From contig JAITGS010000002.1 in the NCBI GenBank assembly GCA_031280435.1, positions 1 through 53,238 on the forward strand: DNA of 53,238 bases, given 5' to 3'. How positions within the stretch are numbered: position 1 is the first letter of the stretch; every line of letters starts with the position of its first letter. Position numbers and translations under genes: made by a program. Source of the DNA: Tannerellaceae bacterium. GTDB lineage: Bacteria > Bacteroidota > Bacteroidia > Bacteroidales > Tannerellaceae. Below, piece by piece: positions 36,701 through 44,572 of the stretch. The notes below the pieces were generated by a model. It saw only the letters and a list, made by a program, of their open reading frames with translations, was not told where the DNA came from and did not search any database.

Positions 36701-36879
36701 TCAATATCCGCCGCGCTGGCGCCAGGATAGGCCGTCATCACTATGATCATGTTCATGTCGAACTTCGGAAGCAAGTCGATCGACAGCCGCGTGAGCGAGA
36801 AGAGCCCTATAATAATTACCGCAACAAAGATCAGCGCCGTGGATATGGGCTTCTTTACTGCTACTGAATATAAACTCAT
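33706..36879 (-). CDS. RND efflux permease
   Basis: This 1057-residue inner-membrane pump exchanges protons for drugs or other toxic compounds and passes them through the adaptor to the outer-membrane channel. It shows the RND layout of twelve membrane helices and two large periplasmic loops. The proton-relay pair of Asp in TM4 is present (GMVVDDAIVVLENI). The start VAVKKPISTALIFVAVIIIG and TM11 GIVVKNGIVLIDY are typical of the HAE1 (AcrB/MexB) group. The C-terminus is short and basic. It follows the adaptor gene by 18 bases. Substrate range cannot be told from sequence. Confidence 0.94.
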   Translation of the reverse strand: MSLYSVAVKKPISTALIFVAVIIIGLFSLTRLSIDLLPKFDMNMIIVMTAYPGASAADIEMNISKPLENALNSVSDVKNITSQSRENMSLVILEFEYGIDMDEATNDLRDKLDMVESALPDDAQSPIIFKFGTEDIPIMMLSVTSNESTNALYKILDEKVANPLARIKGVGAVSIGGTPIRELQVYCDPYKLEAYNITIEGISAIISQENRNTPSGSIDIGSNTYSLRVQGEFSDASQLLGLVVGNRNGKVIYLRDVAYVRDDVEERAQETYNNGERGGMVVVQKQSGANSVDIAKKVKEMIPILQETLPPDVKLGVIMDSTLNIMHTIDSLVEAVVVTFLIVMLVVLVFLRRWRATFIVVLTIPISLISAFAYLFASGNTLNIVSMSSLSLAIGMVVDDAIVVLENITKHIERGSTPKQAAVHATNEVALAVIASTLTILAVFLPFTMITSGIAGIMFGQLGWIVAIVIAVSLVASLTLTPMLCSRMLRLNPKKGLLDRIVYAPIEKVMNGLDEAYSRLVNWSVRHRWAVLLLAFLVFVSSLFLLPGIKSEFFPTQDNAQIGILIELPISTRQEIALELGLRIDKELHAKYPEIKMSNFSVGQAGSDNTWANISDNGTHIIDYYVSLYSVGERLEKSGSSRGLVEICELIRKDLSMYPEIKLYTVSAGGGGGLMGGEATVDVEIYGFDFAETDVLAGDIAAKLRTYGSIVSQVNISRKDYIPEYRVDFDREKLGIYGLNVTTASMYLRNRINGSIASLFREDGNEYNIRVRYSPEFRQSLEDIENIMIYNNAGQSIRVRDIARVVEQMTPPTIERKNRERVITVSAVAAPGAALSDIVDVANREMRALEVPSTVTWQLSGAYEEQQDTFGQLGLLMLLIVVLVFIVMASQFESLVDPFVIMFSIPFAFVGVLLGLYVTGTALGVMALIGVIMLIGIVVKNGIVLIDYTILCRERGMSVIQACVAAGRSRLRPVLMTSMSTVLGMLPLAMGTGEGSEMWRGLGITVAWGLSVSTLITLIIIPVVYCVFVANGITIKRWFGRLKKTKKQPAPSYYRNK

Positions 36880-36897
36880 AATATCTTGTTCCCTTTC

Positions 36898-37938
36898 TTA
36901 TTGTACAACATCAACCTCGGTGCCTTCCATCAGACGGCTCTGCCCCACAACAACCACCTGATCGCCGCTCTCCACGCCGGAGAGGACTTCGTAGCGATTG
37001 CCCATGCGGCGGCCGAGCTCAACCTTCTGGTACGACACCTTGCCGTTATCGTATACATATATATATCTGTCGCCGGAACCAATCTGTTTGACGATTGCCT
37101 GGTCCGGCACAACAATGTGCGACAGCGTGCCGAAGTTCATCGTCACCCTGGCGAACATCCCCGGCCGCACGCGCTCGTCGCTGTTGTCTATCCTAAGCTC
37201 AACGGGGAAGGTGCGCGTTGCCTCGTCTATCGTAGGATAGATCAGGCTCACCCTACCGCGGAACTCCTCTTCGCCGTACACGTCAAGCCGTACCCTCACC
37301 TCCATGCCTTTTTTCACCTGAGTGTAGAAGGCTTCGGAGACATTGACGCGCAGCTTGACCGGACGAATCTGCTGCACCACGTACACCGGCTGCTGCCCGC
37401 TGTACATATCGCCGTTATCGTAGTTACGCGCCGTCACTATGCCCGCGATGGGGCTCATCAGCTGGTTATTCTCCCGGAGGTTGCGATAGGTCTCCTTTGC
37501 AACATCAAGGCCGGTTTTCTGGGCATCCCACACTGATTTCGACACGCCGCCCACTTTGTACAGCTCGTCTATGCGCTTGAACTCCGTCTCCTGGTTGTCG
37601 ATTTGAATCTTCGACTGCTTCAGGTTGGTGTCGTCCATAGTGGCCAGCAGCTGACCCTTGGATACGCGGTCGCCCACCTCAACGTGGAGCTGCTGGATGC
37701 GCACCGGCGTTTGCGGAGCAATACGGTTGCTTACTTCGGCCTGAACCGATGCCGTAAACTCGCTGAGCTGCTCTACATCCTCGGCGTTTACGCTTTCAAT
37801 CTTTACTTTGGGCTTCTCCCGAACCGTTTCCGTTCCGGCGGCAGCCGTATCTGTTCCGCTGTTTGCACCCGACGAGCATGAAATCATCACGGCCAGTGCA
37901 ACAATAGGGGTTAGTTTCAATAAGCTTTGTGTTCTCAT
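36898..37938 (-). CDS. RND efflux periplasmic adaptor, lipoprotein
   Basis: The adaptor bridges pump and outer-membrane channel. I prefer ATG 37938 (346 residues), which gives a lipoprotein signal: LTPIVALAVMISCSS, lipobox ending at Cys. An earlier ATG at 37968 overlaps the end of the tolC-like gene by 4 bases and would allow coupling but puts ten extra residues before the signal. The lipoyl/hairpin region is at about 60-160 (VRIQQLHVEVGDRVSKGQLLATMDD, read in parts). The beta-barrel and membrane-proximal part follow (RVRPGMFARVTM, IVVPDQAIVKQ). It is the second gene of the efflux operon. Confidence 0.92.
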   Translation of the reverse strand: MRTQSLLKLTPIVALAVMISCSSGANSGTDTAAAGTETVREKPKVKIESVNAEDVEQLSEFTASVQAEVSNRIAPQTPVRIQQLHVEVGDRVSKGQLLATMDDTNLKQSKIQIDNQETEFKRIDELYKVGGVSKSVWDAQKTGLDVAKETYRNLRENNQLMSPIAGIVTARNYDNGDMYSGQQPVYVVQQIRPVKLRVNVSEAFYTQVKKGMEVRVRLDVYGEEEFRGRVSLIYPTIDEATRTFPVELRIDNSDERVRPGMFARVTMNFGTLSHIVVPDQAIVKQIGSGDRYIYVYDNGKVSYQKVELGRRMGNRYEVLSGVESGDQVVVVGQSRLMEGTEVDVVQ

Positions 37939-37964
37939 CTTCTTATAGTCATTTAGTGTTGTTA

Positions 37965-39470
37965 TCATTTATTCGTAACATGTTGTTTTCCCAATAATTT
38001 CTCCATCTCCGATTTGGATACCATATACTCGTATATAGACTGGTTGAAGTTCAGCCTGGCTTGCGTCAGCGCCAGCTCGGCATCGTTCATCTCCAGCAGG
38101 GTACCCGCCCCGGTATCATATCTCTTGCGAGCGATAGTGTATCCGCGCTCCGCCTGTTCTACGCCCTTCTGAGAGGCATTGAATCGCTTCAGGCAACTGT
38201 TCATGTTATCCTGAAATTGCTTCAGGGCCAGATGCAGGGAGCGTTCAACGTCGCCGCGCTGAAGCTGGAGCTGATGCATGCTCACCCTCGTCTGCCGGAT
38301 TTTCTCCAGACGGCTACCGCCCGTGAAGAGAGGCATAGACAGCGAGAGTTGCACCATAGAATAGGGGTTCCACCTGTAAGTCTTAAACTTGAAGTCGTTG
38401 TTCATAGAGCTCCACTGATAAACGCCGCTCAGCTGCATGGTAGGCAGGAAGTCGGCCTTCTGGACCGCCAGCGTATGACGCAGCAGCTCCTGCTGTATCT
38501 CAAGCTGCCTGAGCGTAGAGTTCTCGGCCAGCGCCCCTTCCGTCGCCAGATATTCTGCAAACAGCCCCGACTGATAGTCGCTCAGCTGCCCTTCACATTC
38601 AATCTCCAAATCCAGATCCATACCCAGAAGAGCCTTAAGCTGCCACTTCGCAAGCGTTACGGCGTTCTCGGCCTGAAGCAGATTCGGCTCTATGTTGCGT
38701 ACAGACACGCCGGCGCGAATCAGGTCATATTCAGCCACCAATCCCTGGTCGAACTTGTTTTTTATATCATTATAATTGCTCATCGCATTGTCGTAGCTGT
38801 TTTTGAACACGCGATAGGAGTCGCCGGCAAGCAAAACGCCGTAGTAGCTCTTCCGCACCTGGTTCGTCATGTCTATCTTCGACGAGCGGGCCTGCTCAAT
38901 GGCAAGCTCAACGTCGGCGCCCGAAAGCTTAAGGCTCTTCCACAGTGCAACGTTCACCAGGGGCATCCCGGCCGACAAGCCGCCGCCCCAACTGTTGAGG
39001 CGACCCACCGGAAAGCCCTCATCCTCCGTCGATGCCACCGGCGGAGGCGTATTAGCCGCAATTGCATTACCCAGCGTCCCCGGCGTATATCCCGGAACAC
39101 TCTTTATCAGAGTTTCCTCCGTTCCTTTAAAAAGCGGATCCATAATAGATGTGAACATGCTGCCGAAATCCAGCCCGTCGTCGCCACCCATATACATCAC
39201 CTGCTTCTGAATAGTCCGCGAATAATCGGCGCTCAAGCTAATCTGTGGGAACAGAGCCGCATAGGCTCCACGATGCGCGTACTTCTTCTTCTCAATTTCC
39301 CGGTCGGCCACCTGCACCGTAGGGTTCTCGCTCATGGCTATTTCGAGAGCCTTGTCGAGATCAAGCCGCACCGACGCCGTCTGGCCGCTAAGCCTTGCAG
39401 CAGACTGAAACAGCAGCATCGCGCACAGCAATGACGCCATTATTTTCTCTTTCCTTAAAAATCTTTGCAT
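37965..39470 (-). CDS. TolC-family outer-membrane efflux channel
   Basis: This 501-residue protein has a signal peptide (MASLLCAMLLFQSAARLSGQ, after a short N-terminal extension). The channel fold follows with two structurally repeated halves rich in long helices. Family features include DLDKALEIAMSENPTVQ near the start and LLEMNDAELALTQARLNFNQS near the end. It forms the outer-membrane trimer of the pump. It is the first gene of the operon. A candidate -7 element (TACTTTG on the minus strand, 39547-39541) lies 70 bases before it, and array E is further upstream. Confidence 0.92.
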   Translation of the reverse strand: MQRFLRKEKIMASLLCAMLLFQSAARLSGQTASVRLDLDKALEIAMSENPTVQVADREIEKKKYAHRGAYAALFPQISLSADYSRTIQKQVMYMGGDDGLDFGSMFTSIMDPLFKGTEETLIKSVPGYTPGTLGNAIAANTPPPVASTEDEGFPVGRLNSWGGGLSAGMPLVNVALWKSLKLSGADVELAIEQARSSKIDMTNQVRKSYYGVLLAGDSYRVFKNSYDNAMSNYNDIKNKFDQGLVAEYDLIRAGVSVRNIEPNLLQAENAVTLAKWQLKALLGMDLDLEIECEGQLSDYQSGLFAEYLATEGALAENSTLRQLEIQQELLRHTLAVQKADFLPTMQLSGVYQWSSMNNDFKFKTYRWNPYSMVQLSLSMPLFTGGSRLEKIRQTRVSMHQLQLQRGDVERSLHLALKQFQDNMNSCLKRFNASQKGVEQAERGYTIARKRYDTGAGTLLEMNDAELALTQARLNFNQSIYEYMVSKSEMEKLLGKQHVTNK

Positions 39471-39540
39471 TTAAATCTGATTTACATTAATAAACTATAT
39501 TAACCTTTCCTTCTGATACTCCGCTCTTCATTATACATTG

Positions 39541-39547
39541 CAAAGTA
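39541..39547 (-). promoter_or_regulatory. Possible -7 element for the efflux operon
   Basis: The minus strand reads TACTTTG 70 bases before ATG 39470, the same one-base-short form seen before the beta-helix gene. Confidence 0.35.
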
Positions 39548-39800
39548 GCTAAAATCTTTTCGTATTCCAAACATGCCGACGATAGATTGTGATTTTTCAT
39601 CGACGAAATATCTTATTTTCCCGACAAACTACGCCTTCTTTACTCATTTTGCAGGCCCAAACACTCTCGTTGCGGGCGCAAAGATGATACATTGCAAAGC
39701 CCGGCGCATGGTTTATTGTGCGAAAGGATTAGTCCGAATGAAAAATAGCCCGCACAGCGCCATAAACACAGTACCGGCGCCGGAAAAATATTTTTATAAT

Positions 39801-40104
39801 TTTTAAGGAATGGCGTTGATGAGCGACGACTTTCCGGCCTCACCGACACTGTGTCGGTGGGCCCAAATAATTGTCGCACGCCATCGAAACCGTTTCAGTG
39901 GCGCCAGACAATTGTCGCACGCCATCGAAACCGTTTCAGTGGCGCCAGACAATCGTCGCACGCCATCGAAACCGTTTCAGTGGCGCCAGACAATTGTCGC
40001 ACGCCACTGACACTGTGTCGATGGCGTGCGACAATTATTTGGGCCCATCGACACAGTGTCAACGGCTCCGGAAAATCGTCGCCCATTAACGGCATTCCTT
40101 AAAA
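39801..40104. repeat. Array E: 41-bp tandem units inside a 300-bp foldback
   Basis: The ends, 39801-39883 and 40022-40104, are inverted copies of about 83 bases that agree at roughly 70 positions. Between and overlapping them are units dated by TCGCACGCC at 39874, 39915, 39956 and 39997, every spacing exactly 41. Each unit holds two dyads. One is GAAAC-C-GTTTC in the inner units and GACAC-T-GTGTC in the outer ones, a compensatory change. The other is GACAATTGTC. The foldback lies in the divergent gap between the efflux operon and the barrel gene. No target-site duplication is visible. Confidence 0.95.
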
Positions 40105-40235
40105 TCTCTAAAAAAAAATGCCGCCTACACTGTTTCGACGGCTCGCAAAGGCTCCCGGCCACCGGTCTCGCTGCAGCGAGCGCCATGCCCGGCCCCGCCT
40201 GCCCCGCCTGAGGCTCAGCGCAAGGCCGGCGCCCA

Positions 40236-40266
40236 TTTGGCCGTGTACGGCTTCTTCGTATATTTG
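40236..40266 (+). promoter_or_regulatory. Promoter of the outer-membrane barrel gene
   Basis: TTTG at 40236-40239 and TATATTTG at 40259-40266 are 19 bases apart, a full match to the Bacteroidetes promoter, 28 bases before the ATG. Confidence 0.65.
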
Positions 40267-40294
40267 CGTCATCAAAATTTTTAAAAGAAATATT

Positions 40295-40897
40295 ATGAAC
40301 AAGATTTTAAGGACACTTATTGCTGCCGCGCTGCTGCTGACGAGCCTTACGGCCGGCGCGCAGATTCACCTGGGGATTAAGGGCGGGCTCAACATCTCCA
40401 GCATCTCGCTCAGCAAGGATATTATTGCTTCGTACAATGTAACCGGCTTTCATATAGGGCCGATGCTTGAGATTATGACGCCGCTGGGCATAGGTGTGGA
40501 CGGCGCCATTATGTATTCGCAGAAAGGCATGGAGGTTAGAACCGAAAACGCCCTGATGAACAACTACCTGGAGGTGCCGGTGAACCTGAAGTACAAGCTG
40601 GGAATCATCCCGATGATCCAGCCCTATATAGCCGCCGGTCCTTACGTGGAAATCAGGCTCGACGGCGCCGACAGCAAATGGGATCACATACAGTCGCAAA
40701 TCGAGACCAAGTCATTCGGCGCAGGCATCAACCTGGGAATAGGCTGCGAACTCTTCGAGCGTGCGCAGATCGGGCTAACCTACGGGCTTGCCCTGACGGA
40801 CAATTACAGCGTCGACAAGATCGTTTATCAGGGCATCAACACCGATATTAACATCAAGCGCAAAACCATATCGCTCTCGGCTGCATTGCTGTTCTGA
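40295..40897 (+). CDS. Outer-membrane beta-barrel protein (porin family)
   Basis: I start this 200-residue protein at ATG 40295, which gives a clean signal peptide (LIAAALLLTSLTAGAQ). The upstream part of the open frame lies before the promoter. The body is alternating strands: IHLGIKGGLNISSI, FHIGPMLEIMTPLGIGVDGAI, EVPVNLKYKLGIIPMIQPYIAAGPY and INLGIGCELFERAQIGLTYGLAL, ending with a strand to the C-terminal Phe. This is the layout of the small porin-like barrels (OmpW/PorT-like) found in Bacteroidetes. Its cargo is unknown. It stands alone, with a terminator after it. Confidence 0.85.
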   Translation: MNKILRTLIAAALLLTSLTAGAQIHLGIKGGLNISSISLSKDIIASYNVTGFHIGPMLEIMTPLGIGVDGAIMYSQKGMEVRTENALMNNYLEVPVNLKYKLGIIPMIQPYIAAGPYVEIRLDGADSKWDHIQSQIETKSFGAGINLGIGCELFERAQIGLTYGLALTDNYSVDKIVYQGINTDINIKRKTISLSAALLF

Positions 40898-40935
40898 GCA
40901 GCGGCGCCCGGCGTTTGAAAGGGTCGGAAAAAGAT

Positions 40936-40973
40936 AGAGGGTTGTTGGTTCAAATCAACAACCCTCTTTTTTG
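40936..40973 (+). terminator. Rho-independent terminator after the barrel gene
   Basis: AGAGGGTTGTTG pairs perfectly with CAACAACCCTCT around an 8-base loop and is followed by TTTTTG. It also faces the end of iorB on the other strand. Confidence 0.85.
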
Positions 40974-40998
40974 TTTGTAATTTTTTGTAGGTGATATA

Positions 40999-41568
40999 TC
41001 AACGCGCCGCCCGTCCCGCCGCCAGGGCTTTCAGGTTGGCATCAACCACATCGCTTCCTTTGCGACCGAAAATTTGCCTTATCCCCTCCTGCAAGCTCTC
41101 GAAACGCAGGCCCAGGAAGTCGGCCGAAGCGCCGAGAAGCACAGTGTTGGCCGAGCGGAGCGAACCTGTCTCGCGCGCTATCTCCTCCACGTCGAGTACG
41201 ACAGTGTTGGGCAGTTTGTCGAGCTCAGCCCTGATGTCGCTCGGCTTCGGATAGTTGTTGATGTTAACAAAGGGCTGCGAGTGGGTCACTATCCAGCCGT
41301 CTTTCTTCAGAAAGGCAAGGTATCGGAGGCTCTCCATGGGTTCGAGCGATATGATGAGGTCGGCCTGCCCGCGCGGAATAAGATCGGAGGCGACAGGGCG
41401 ATCCGAGAGGCGGAGGTTGGACTGCACGTCGCCTCCGCGCTGGCTCATGCCGTGCACTTCCGACTGCTTCACGTGGAGGCCTTCCAGCAGGGCCGCTTCG
41501 CATATTATGGCTGCTATGGAGAGGATGCCCTGGCCTCCTACGCCTGATAAGATGATGTTGGTTTTCAT
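40999..41568 (-). CDS. iorB: Indolepyruvate oxidoreductase subunit beta
   Basis: The 189-residue subunit starts MKTNIILSGVGGQGILSIA, the family's gamma-type domain beginning with its GVGGQG loop. I place the start at 41568 because it overlaps the iorA stop by 4 bases (ATGA) and gives the standard beginning. The two subunits together decarboxylate aryl pyruvates (from Trp, Phe, Tyr) to aryl-acetyl-CoA with reduction of ferredoxin. The enzyme belongs to amino-acid fermentation, as does the DPP-IV of this window. Confidence 0.93.
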   Translation of the reverse strand: MKTNIILSGVGGQGILSIAAIICEAALLEGLHVKQSEVHGMSQRGGDVQSNLRLSDRPVASDLIPRGQADLIISLEPMESLRYLAFLKKDGWIVTHSQPFVNINNYPKPSDIRAELDKLPNTVVLDVEEIARETGSLRSANTVLLGASADFLGLRFESLQEGIRQIFGRKGSDVVDANLKALAAGRAAR

Positions 41569-43160
41569 TTTGATGTATGTTTTTTGCGTTTGAAGGTTTG
41601 AATACATTCCCGCCTGGGGATGATGACTGATACGCCGCGGTAGTTGATTTCCTCGCGTATGACGCTCTTCATCTGCTCGAAGTTTTTCCGCAGCGGAATC
41701 ATCACACGGACGTGCCCGGGCTCAACGCCCAGTCCGAGGCAGATGGCCTCGAGGCGCCCCGTCCCGGCCGAATCCTGGCCGCCGGTCATGGCCGTCGTTT
41801 CGTTGTCGGAGATGATTATGGTTACAGGCGCGGCTTCATTAACGCAATCGAGCAGGCCTGTCATGCCCGAATGTGTGAAGGTGGAATCGCCTATGACGCT
41901 GACGGCCGGGAATGTTCCCGCATCGCTTGCTCCCTTGGCCATGGTGATGGAGGCGCCCATGTCTATGCATGTGTCTATGGCCCGGAAGGGCGGCAGGGCT
42001 CCGAGCGTGTAGCAGCCTATGTCGCTGAATACCTTGGCCCCGTCGTACTCGAGCAGGACTTCGTTCAGGGCTTCGTATACGTCGCGATGCCCGCAGCCGG
42101 CGCAGAGGGCGGGCGGACGGGGCACCACTATGCCGGGCACCGCCCGTGCGGCTTCCGATGCGCATCCTACGGCGCGGCCTACTATGTCGGGGTTGAGCTC
42201 GCCGTCGCGCGGCAGAGTGCCGTCGAGCCGGCCGCGTATCTGCGGGCTGCCCGATGCCAGGAATCCCTTGAGCTGCTCCTCAACGATGGGATAGCCTTCC
42301 TCGAGCACCAAGATCTCGCTGCACTCGGCCAGCTGCTCTACGAGCTTGCGCGGCAGGGGATACTGCGAGATCTTCAGCACAGGATGCGGGAATCCGTCGG
42401 GGAAGTGCTCCGACAGATAGTTGAAGGCAATCCCGGTGGTGAGTATTCCCCGCGACTTGTCGGCAGCGTCGTAGAATGTATTGAATGGCGAGGATTCGGA
42501 TGCCTCGGTGAAGACCGCCTGGGCCTCGAGCAGCTTCTTGTACTGCCTGCGTGCATTAACCGGCAGCAAGACGTATCGAAGCCGTCCGTCAGACGGATAG
42601 CTGAGGCTGCGCGGCTCTACGACCGGCCTCCGGGCCACTCCGGAGCGCGAGTGCGCCATGCGCGTCGTGATCCGCAGCAGAACCGGATAGCCCAATCGCT
42701 CGGAGAGCTCGAAACCGTCGTAAACGGCATCGTAGGCTTCCTGCTGATTGGCCGGCTCGAGCATGGGGACCATTGCGAAGTTGCCCAGCACGCGGTTGTC
42801 CTGCTCGTTTTGCGATGAATGCATAGAAGGATCGTCGGCCGTAACAATTATGAGGCCTCCGTGAATGCCGCTCATGGCAGCGTTCATAAAGCAGTCGGCA
42901 GCAACGTTGAGGCCCACGTGCTTCATGCAGCATAAGGCTCTCTTTCCGGCATAGCTCATTCCGAGCGCTGCCTCCATGGCTGTCTTTTCGTTTACGCTCC
43001 ATCGACAGTGAATCCTTCGGGCCGCAGTCTCGGGAGCTTTCTGTATATACTCGGTGATTTCGGTGGAAGGAGTACCGGGATAGGCGTAAACTCCGGACAG
43101 GCCGGCGTCAATAGCTGCCTGGGCGATTGCTTCATCGCCTAAGAATAGATTTCTTTTCAT
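41565..43160 (-). CDS. iorA: Indolepyruvate oxidoreductase subunit alpha, without C-terminal ferredoxin domain
   Basis: This 531-residue subunit (start ATG 43160, MKRNLFLGDEAIAQAAIDAG) has the pyrimidine-binding domain first (GVYAYPGTPSTEI). The thiamine-diphosphate-binding part follows (LCAGCGHRDVYEAL, then GDSTFTHSGMTGLLD and SDNETTAMTGGQ). Classical archaeal IorA continues into a domain with two [4Fe-4S] clusters bound by CxxCxxC motifs. Here the protein ends RRECIQTFKRKKHTSK, and no such motif is present. Shortened forms are, as far as I recall, usual in Bacteroidales, so electrons probably leave through a separate ferredoxin. It starts 38 bases after mltG. Confidence 0.92.
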   Translation of the reverse strand: MKRNLFLGDEAIAQAAIDAGLSGVYAYPGTPSTEITEYIQKAPETAARRIHCRWSVNEKTAMEAALGMSYAGKRALCCMKHVGLNVAADCFMNAAMSGIHGGLIIVTADDPSMHSSQNEQDNRVLGNFAMVPMLEPANQQEAYDAVYDGFELSERLGYPVLLRITTRMAHSRSGVARRPVVEPRSLSYPSDGRLRYVLLPVNARRQYKKLLEAQAVFTEASESSPFNTFYDAADKSRGILTTGIAFNYLSEHFPDGFPHPVLKISQYPLPRKLVEQLAECSEILVLEEGYPIVEEQLKGFLASGSPQIRGRLDGTLPRDGELNPDIVGRAVGCASEAARAVPGIVVPRPPALCAGCGHRDVYEALNEVLLEYDGAKVFSDIGCYTLGALPPFRAIDTCIDMGASITMAKGASDAGTFPAVSVIGDSTFTHSGMTGLLDCVNEAAPVTIIISDNETTAMTGGQDSAGTGRLEAICLGLGVEPGHVRVMIPLRKNFEQMKSVIREEINYRGVSVIIPRRECIQTFKRKKHTSK

Positions 43161-43197
43161 GTATATATTATAATATGTGTATTTGAGATAGCAACAG

Positions 43198-44241
43198 TCA
43201 TCGAACCCTTCGCCGGTTGAGCTCGGCATGATAGCGTGCGGCATTTCGACTATGCTCGGCCTGCGTTACCGCAAAATTATGCCTGCCCGAGAAGTCCTCT
43301 TTGGCGCACATAAAGAGATAACGATGCTTCATGTAACCGAGCACGGATTCGACCACCTGTATGGAAGGGATTCGTATAGGGCCCGGCGGCAGTCCGGGAT
43401 GCAGGTAGGTATTGTAAGGCGACGGGATTTCCTTGTGCTTGTTGAGCAGCCGACGGATGCTGAAGTCGCCTGCGGCATACTTCAGCGTAGGATCGGCCTG
43501 AAGCAGCATGCCCTTGTGGAGGCGATTGATGTAGAGGCCTGCGATAATGGGATATTCCTCAGCCAATGCAGCTTCTTCCTCAACGATGGCTGCGAGGATG
43601 GAAACATCAAGCGGAGACAGTGGGATGGCCTCGGCTTTAGCCCGTCTGTCCGGGTTCCAGAAGGCATTGTACTCACGTTTCATGCGCTGCACGAGGTTGT
43701 ATGCCGAGATGTTCCAGTACACTTCGTAGGTGTTAGGCAAGAAGATAGCCGAAATGGTTTCGGCGGAGAATCCAAGGCTTAGGCATGAATCGGGGTTGAG
43801 CACTATGGCGAGTATCTCGTCCTTGCCTATCATGAGCTGCCTGTCGAGCAAATCCGCAAGCTCGTCGAGCGTACGGACGTTGTTGAAAGTGACTTTGATG
43901 GCCGATTGCTGTCCGCGCCTCAGCCGGTTGACGAGATCCAGCATCCCCATGCCTTTATCGACGGCATATCGGCCTGTCCGCATATTGTCGGGATATTCCA
44001 GGCGCTCGGCGAGGAACATGAAGTCCTTGATGCGAGTGCAGCCGGCATCCTCCAGCTGCTTGCAGAGGCTGTCGAAACCCGTCTCCCGATCGATATAAAC
44101 GCAGGCGTCTTTGCTGTTAGCGAAATCAGGCGAATAGAGCAAGTGATATACCTGCCAGCAGATTCCTGAAATCAATATAATAAGTGTGATAATCAGTCCG
44201 CCAAGGAGCTTGCCCGGCATGAATTTGTTCTTTTCCTTCAT
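43198..44241 (-). CDS. mltG: Endolytic transglycosylase MltG
   Basis: MltG cuts nascent peptidoglycan strands inside the chain and sets their length. The 347-residue protein has one N-terminal membrane helix (LLGGLIITLIILISGICW) after a short cytoplasmic head. A LysM-like part and the YceG catalytic domain follow. The catalytic Glu is at about 221 in AAIVEEEAAL, and INRLHKGMLLQADPTLKYA is the family's second motif. The C-terminal PYNTYLHPGLPPGPI motif is also typical. iorA and iorB follow on the same strand and may be co-transcribed. Array F begins about 75 bases before its start codon. Confidence 0.94.
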   Translation of the reverse strand: MKEKNKFMPGKLLGGLIITLIILISGICWQVYHLLYSPDFANSKDACVYIDRETGFDSLCKQLEDAGCTRIKDFMFLAERLEYPDNMRTGRYAVDKGMGMLDLVNRLRRGQQSAIKVTFNNVRTLDELADLLDRQLMIGKDEILAIVLNPDSCLSLGFSAETISAIFLPNTYEVYWNISAYNLVQRMKREYNAFWNPDRRAKAEAIPLSPLDVSILAAIVEEEAALAEEYPIIAGLYINRLHKGMLLQADPTLKYAAGDFSIRRLLNKHKEIPSPYNTYLHPGLPPGPIRIPSIQVVESVLGYMKHRYLFMCAKEDFSGRHNFAVTQAEHSRNAARYHAELNRRRVR

Positions 44242-44300
44242 GTGAAATGTTATTATATTCTAAGTAAAACCGGGGGTAAAAATAATGCTTTTTCTAAAAA

Positions 44301-44437
44301 TTGCGAGAGGCACAAGCTTTTGCGGGGGCTCCCGCAATCTTCGCGGGGGCCCCCAAAAAATCGTTGCGGGGACCCCCGGAATCGCTGCGGGGGCACCCGG
44401 AATCGTTGCGGGGATCGCCTGAATCCTTCCCCAGGAA
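44301..44437. repeat. Intergenic tandem array F, GC-rich, period about 21 bp
   Basis: Five units are dated by TGCGGG (or CGCGGG) at 44321, 44342, 44365, 44386 and 44407, spacings 21-23. Each has a G-run facing a C-run: GCGGGGGCTCCCGC, the perfect palindrome GGGGGCCCCC, GGGGACCCCC, GGGGGCACCC. The linker is AATCGTT or similar. Two units span about 42 bases, the period of the other arrays. It is the shortest and least regular of the seven. The rest of the gap to 44572 holds the tRNA promoter. Confidence 0.85.
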
Positions 44438-44504
44438 ACCTTTTGCTTGCAAGGCCGGCTCGACTGTTTAGATCGTTTGCCCCATAAAAATTACTAAGCA
44501 ATGG

Positions 44505-44534
44505 TTGTGTAATCAAAAAATCCACCTATATTTG
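44505..44534 (+). promoter_or_regulatory. Promoter of tRNA-Ser
   Basis: TTG at 44505-44507 and TATATTTG at 44527-44534 are 19 bases apart, 38 bases before the tRNA start. Confidence 0.6.
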
Positions 44535-44572
44535 TCGCGCTTTAGAGCACAGAGTTCTCAGAGATATTTAAA

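Noticed and set aside
33736..36867. Long plus-strand frames opposite the RND permease
   Set aside because: Shadow frames, His/Asp/Val-rich, with no domain; the minus strand encodes a full-length RND pump.
38061..39434. 457-codon plus frame opposite the tolC-like gene
   Set aside because: Antisense shadow; the minus frame has a signal peptide and channel repeats and fits the operon.
39801..40104. A classical insertion sequence
   Set aside because: No transposase frame and no target-site duplication; the element is too short and internally tandem.
40118..40294. N-terminal extension of the outer-membrane barrel frame
   Set aside because: It lies upstream of a full promoter and would hide a clean signal peptide.
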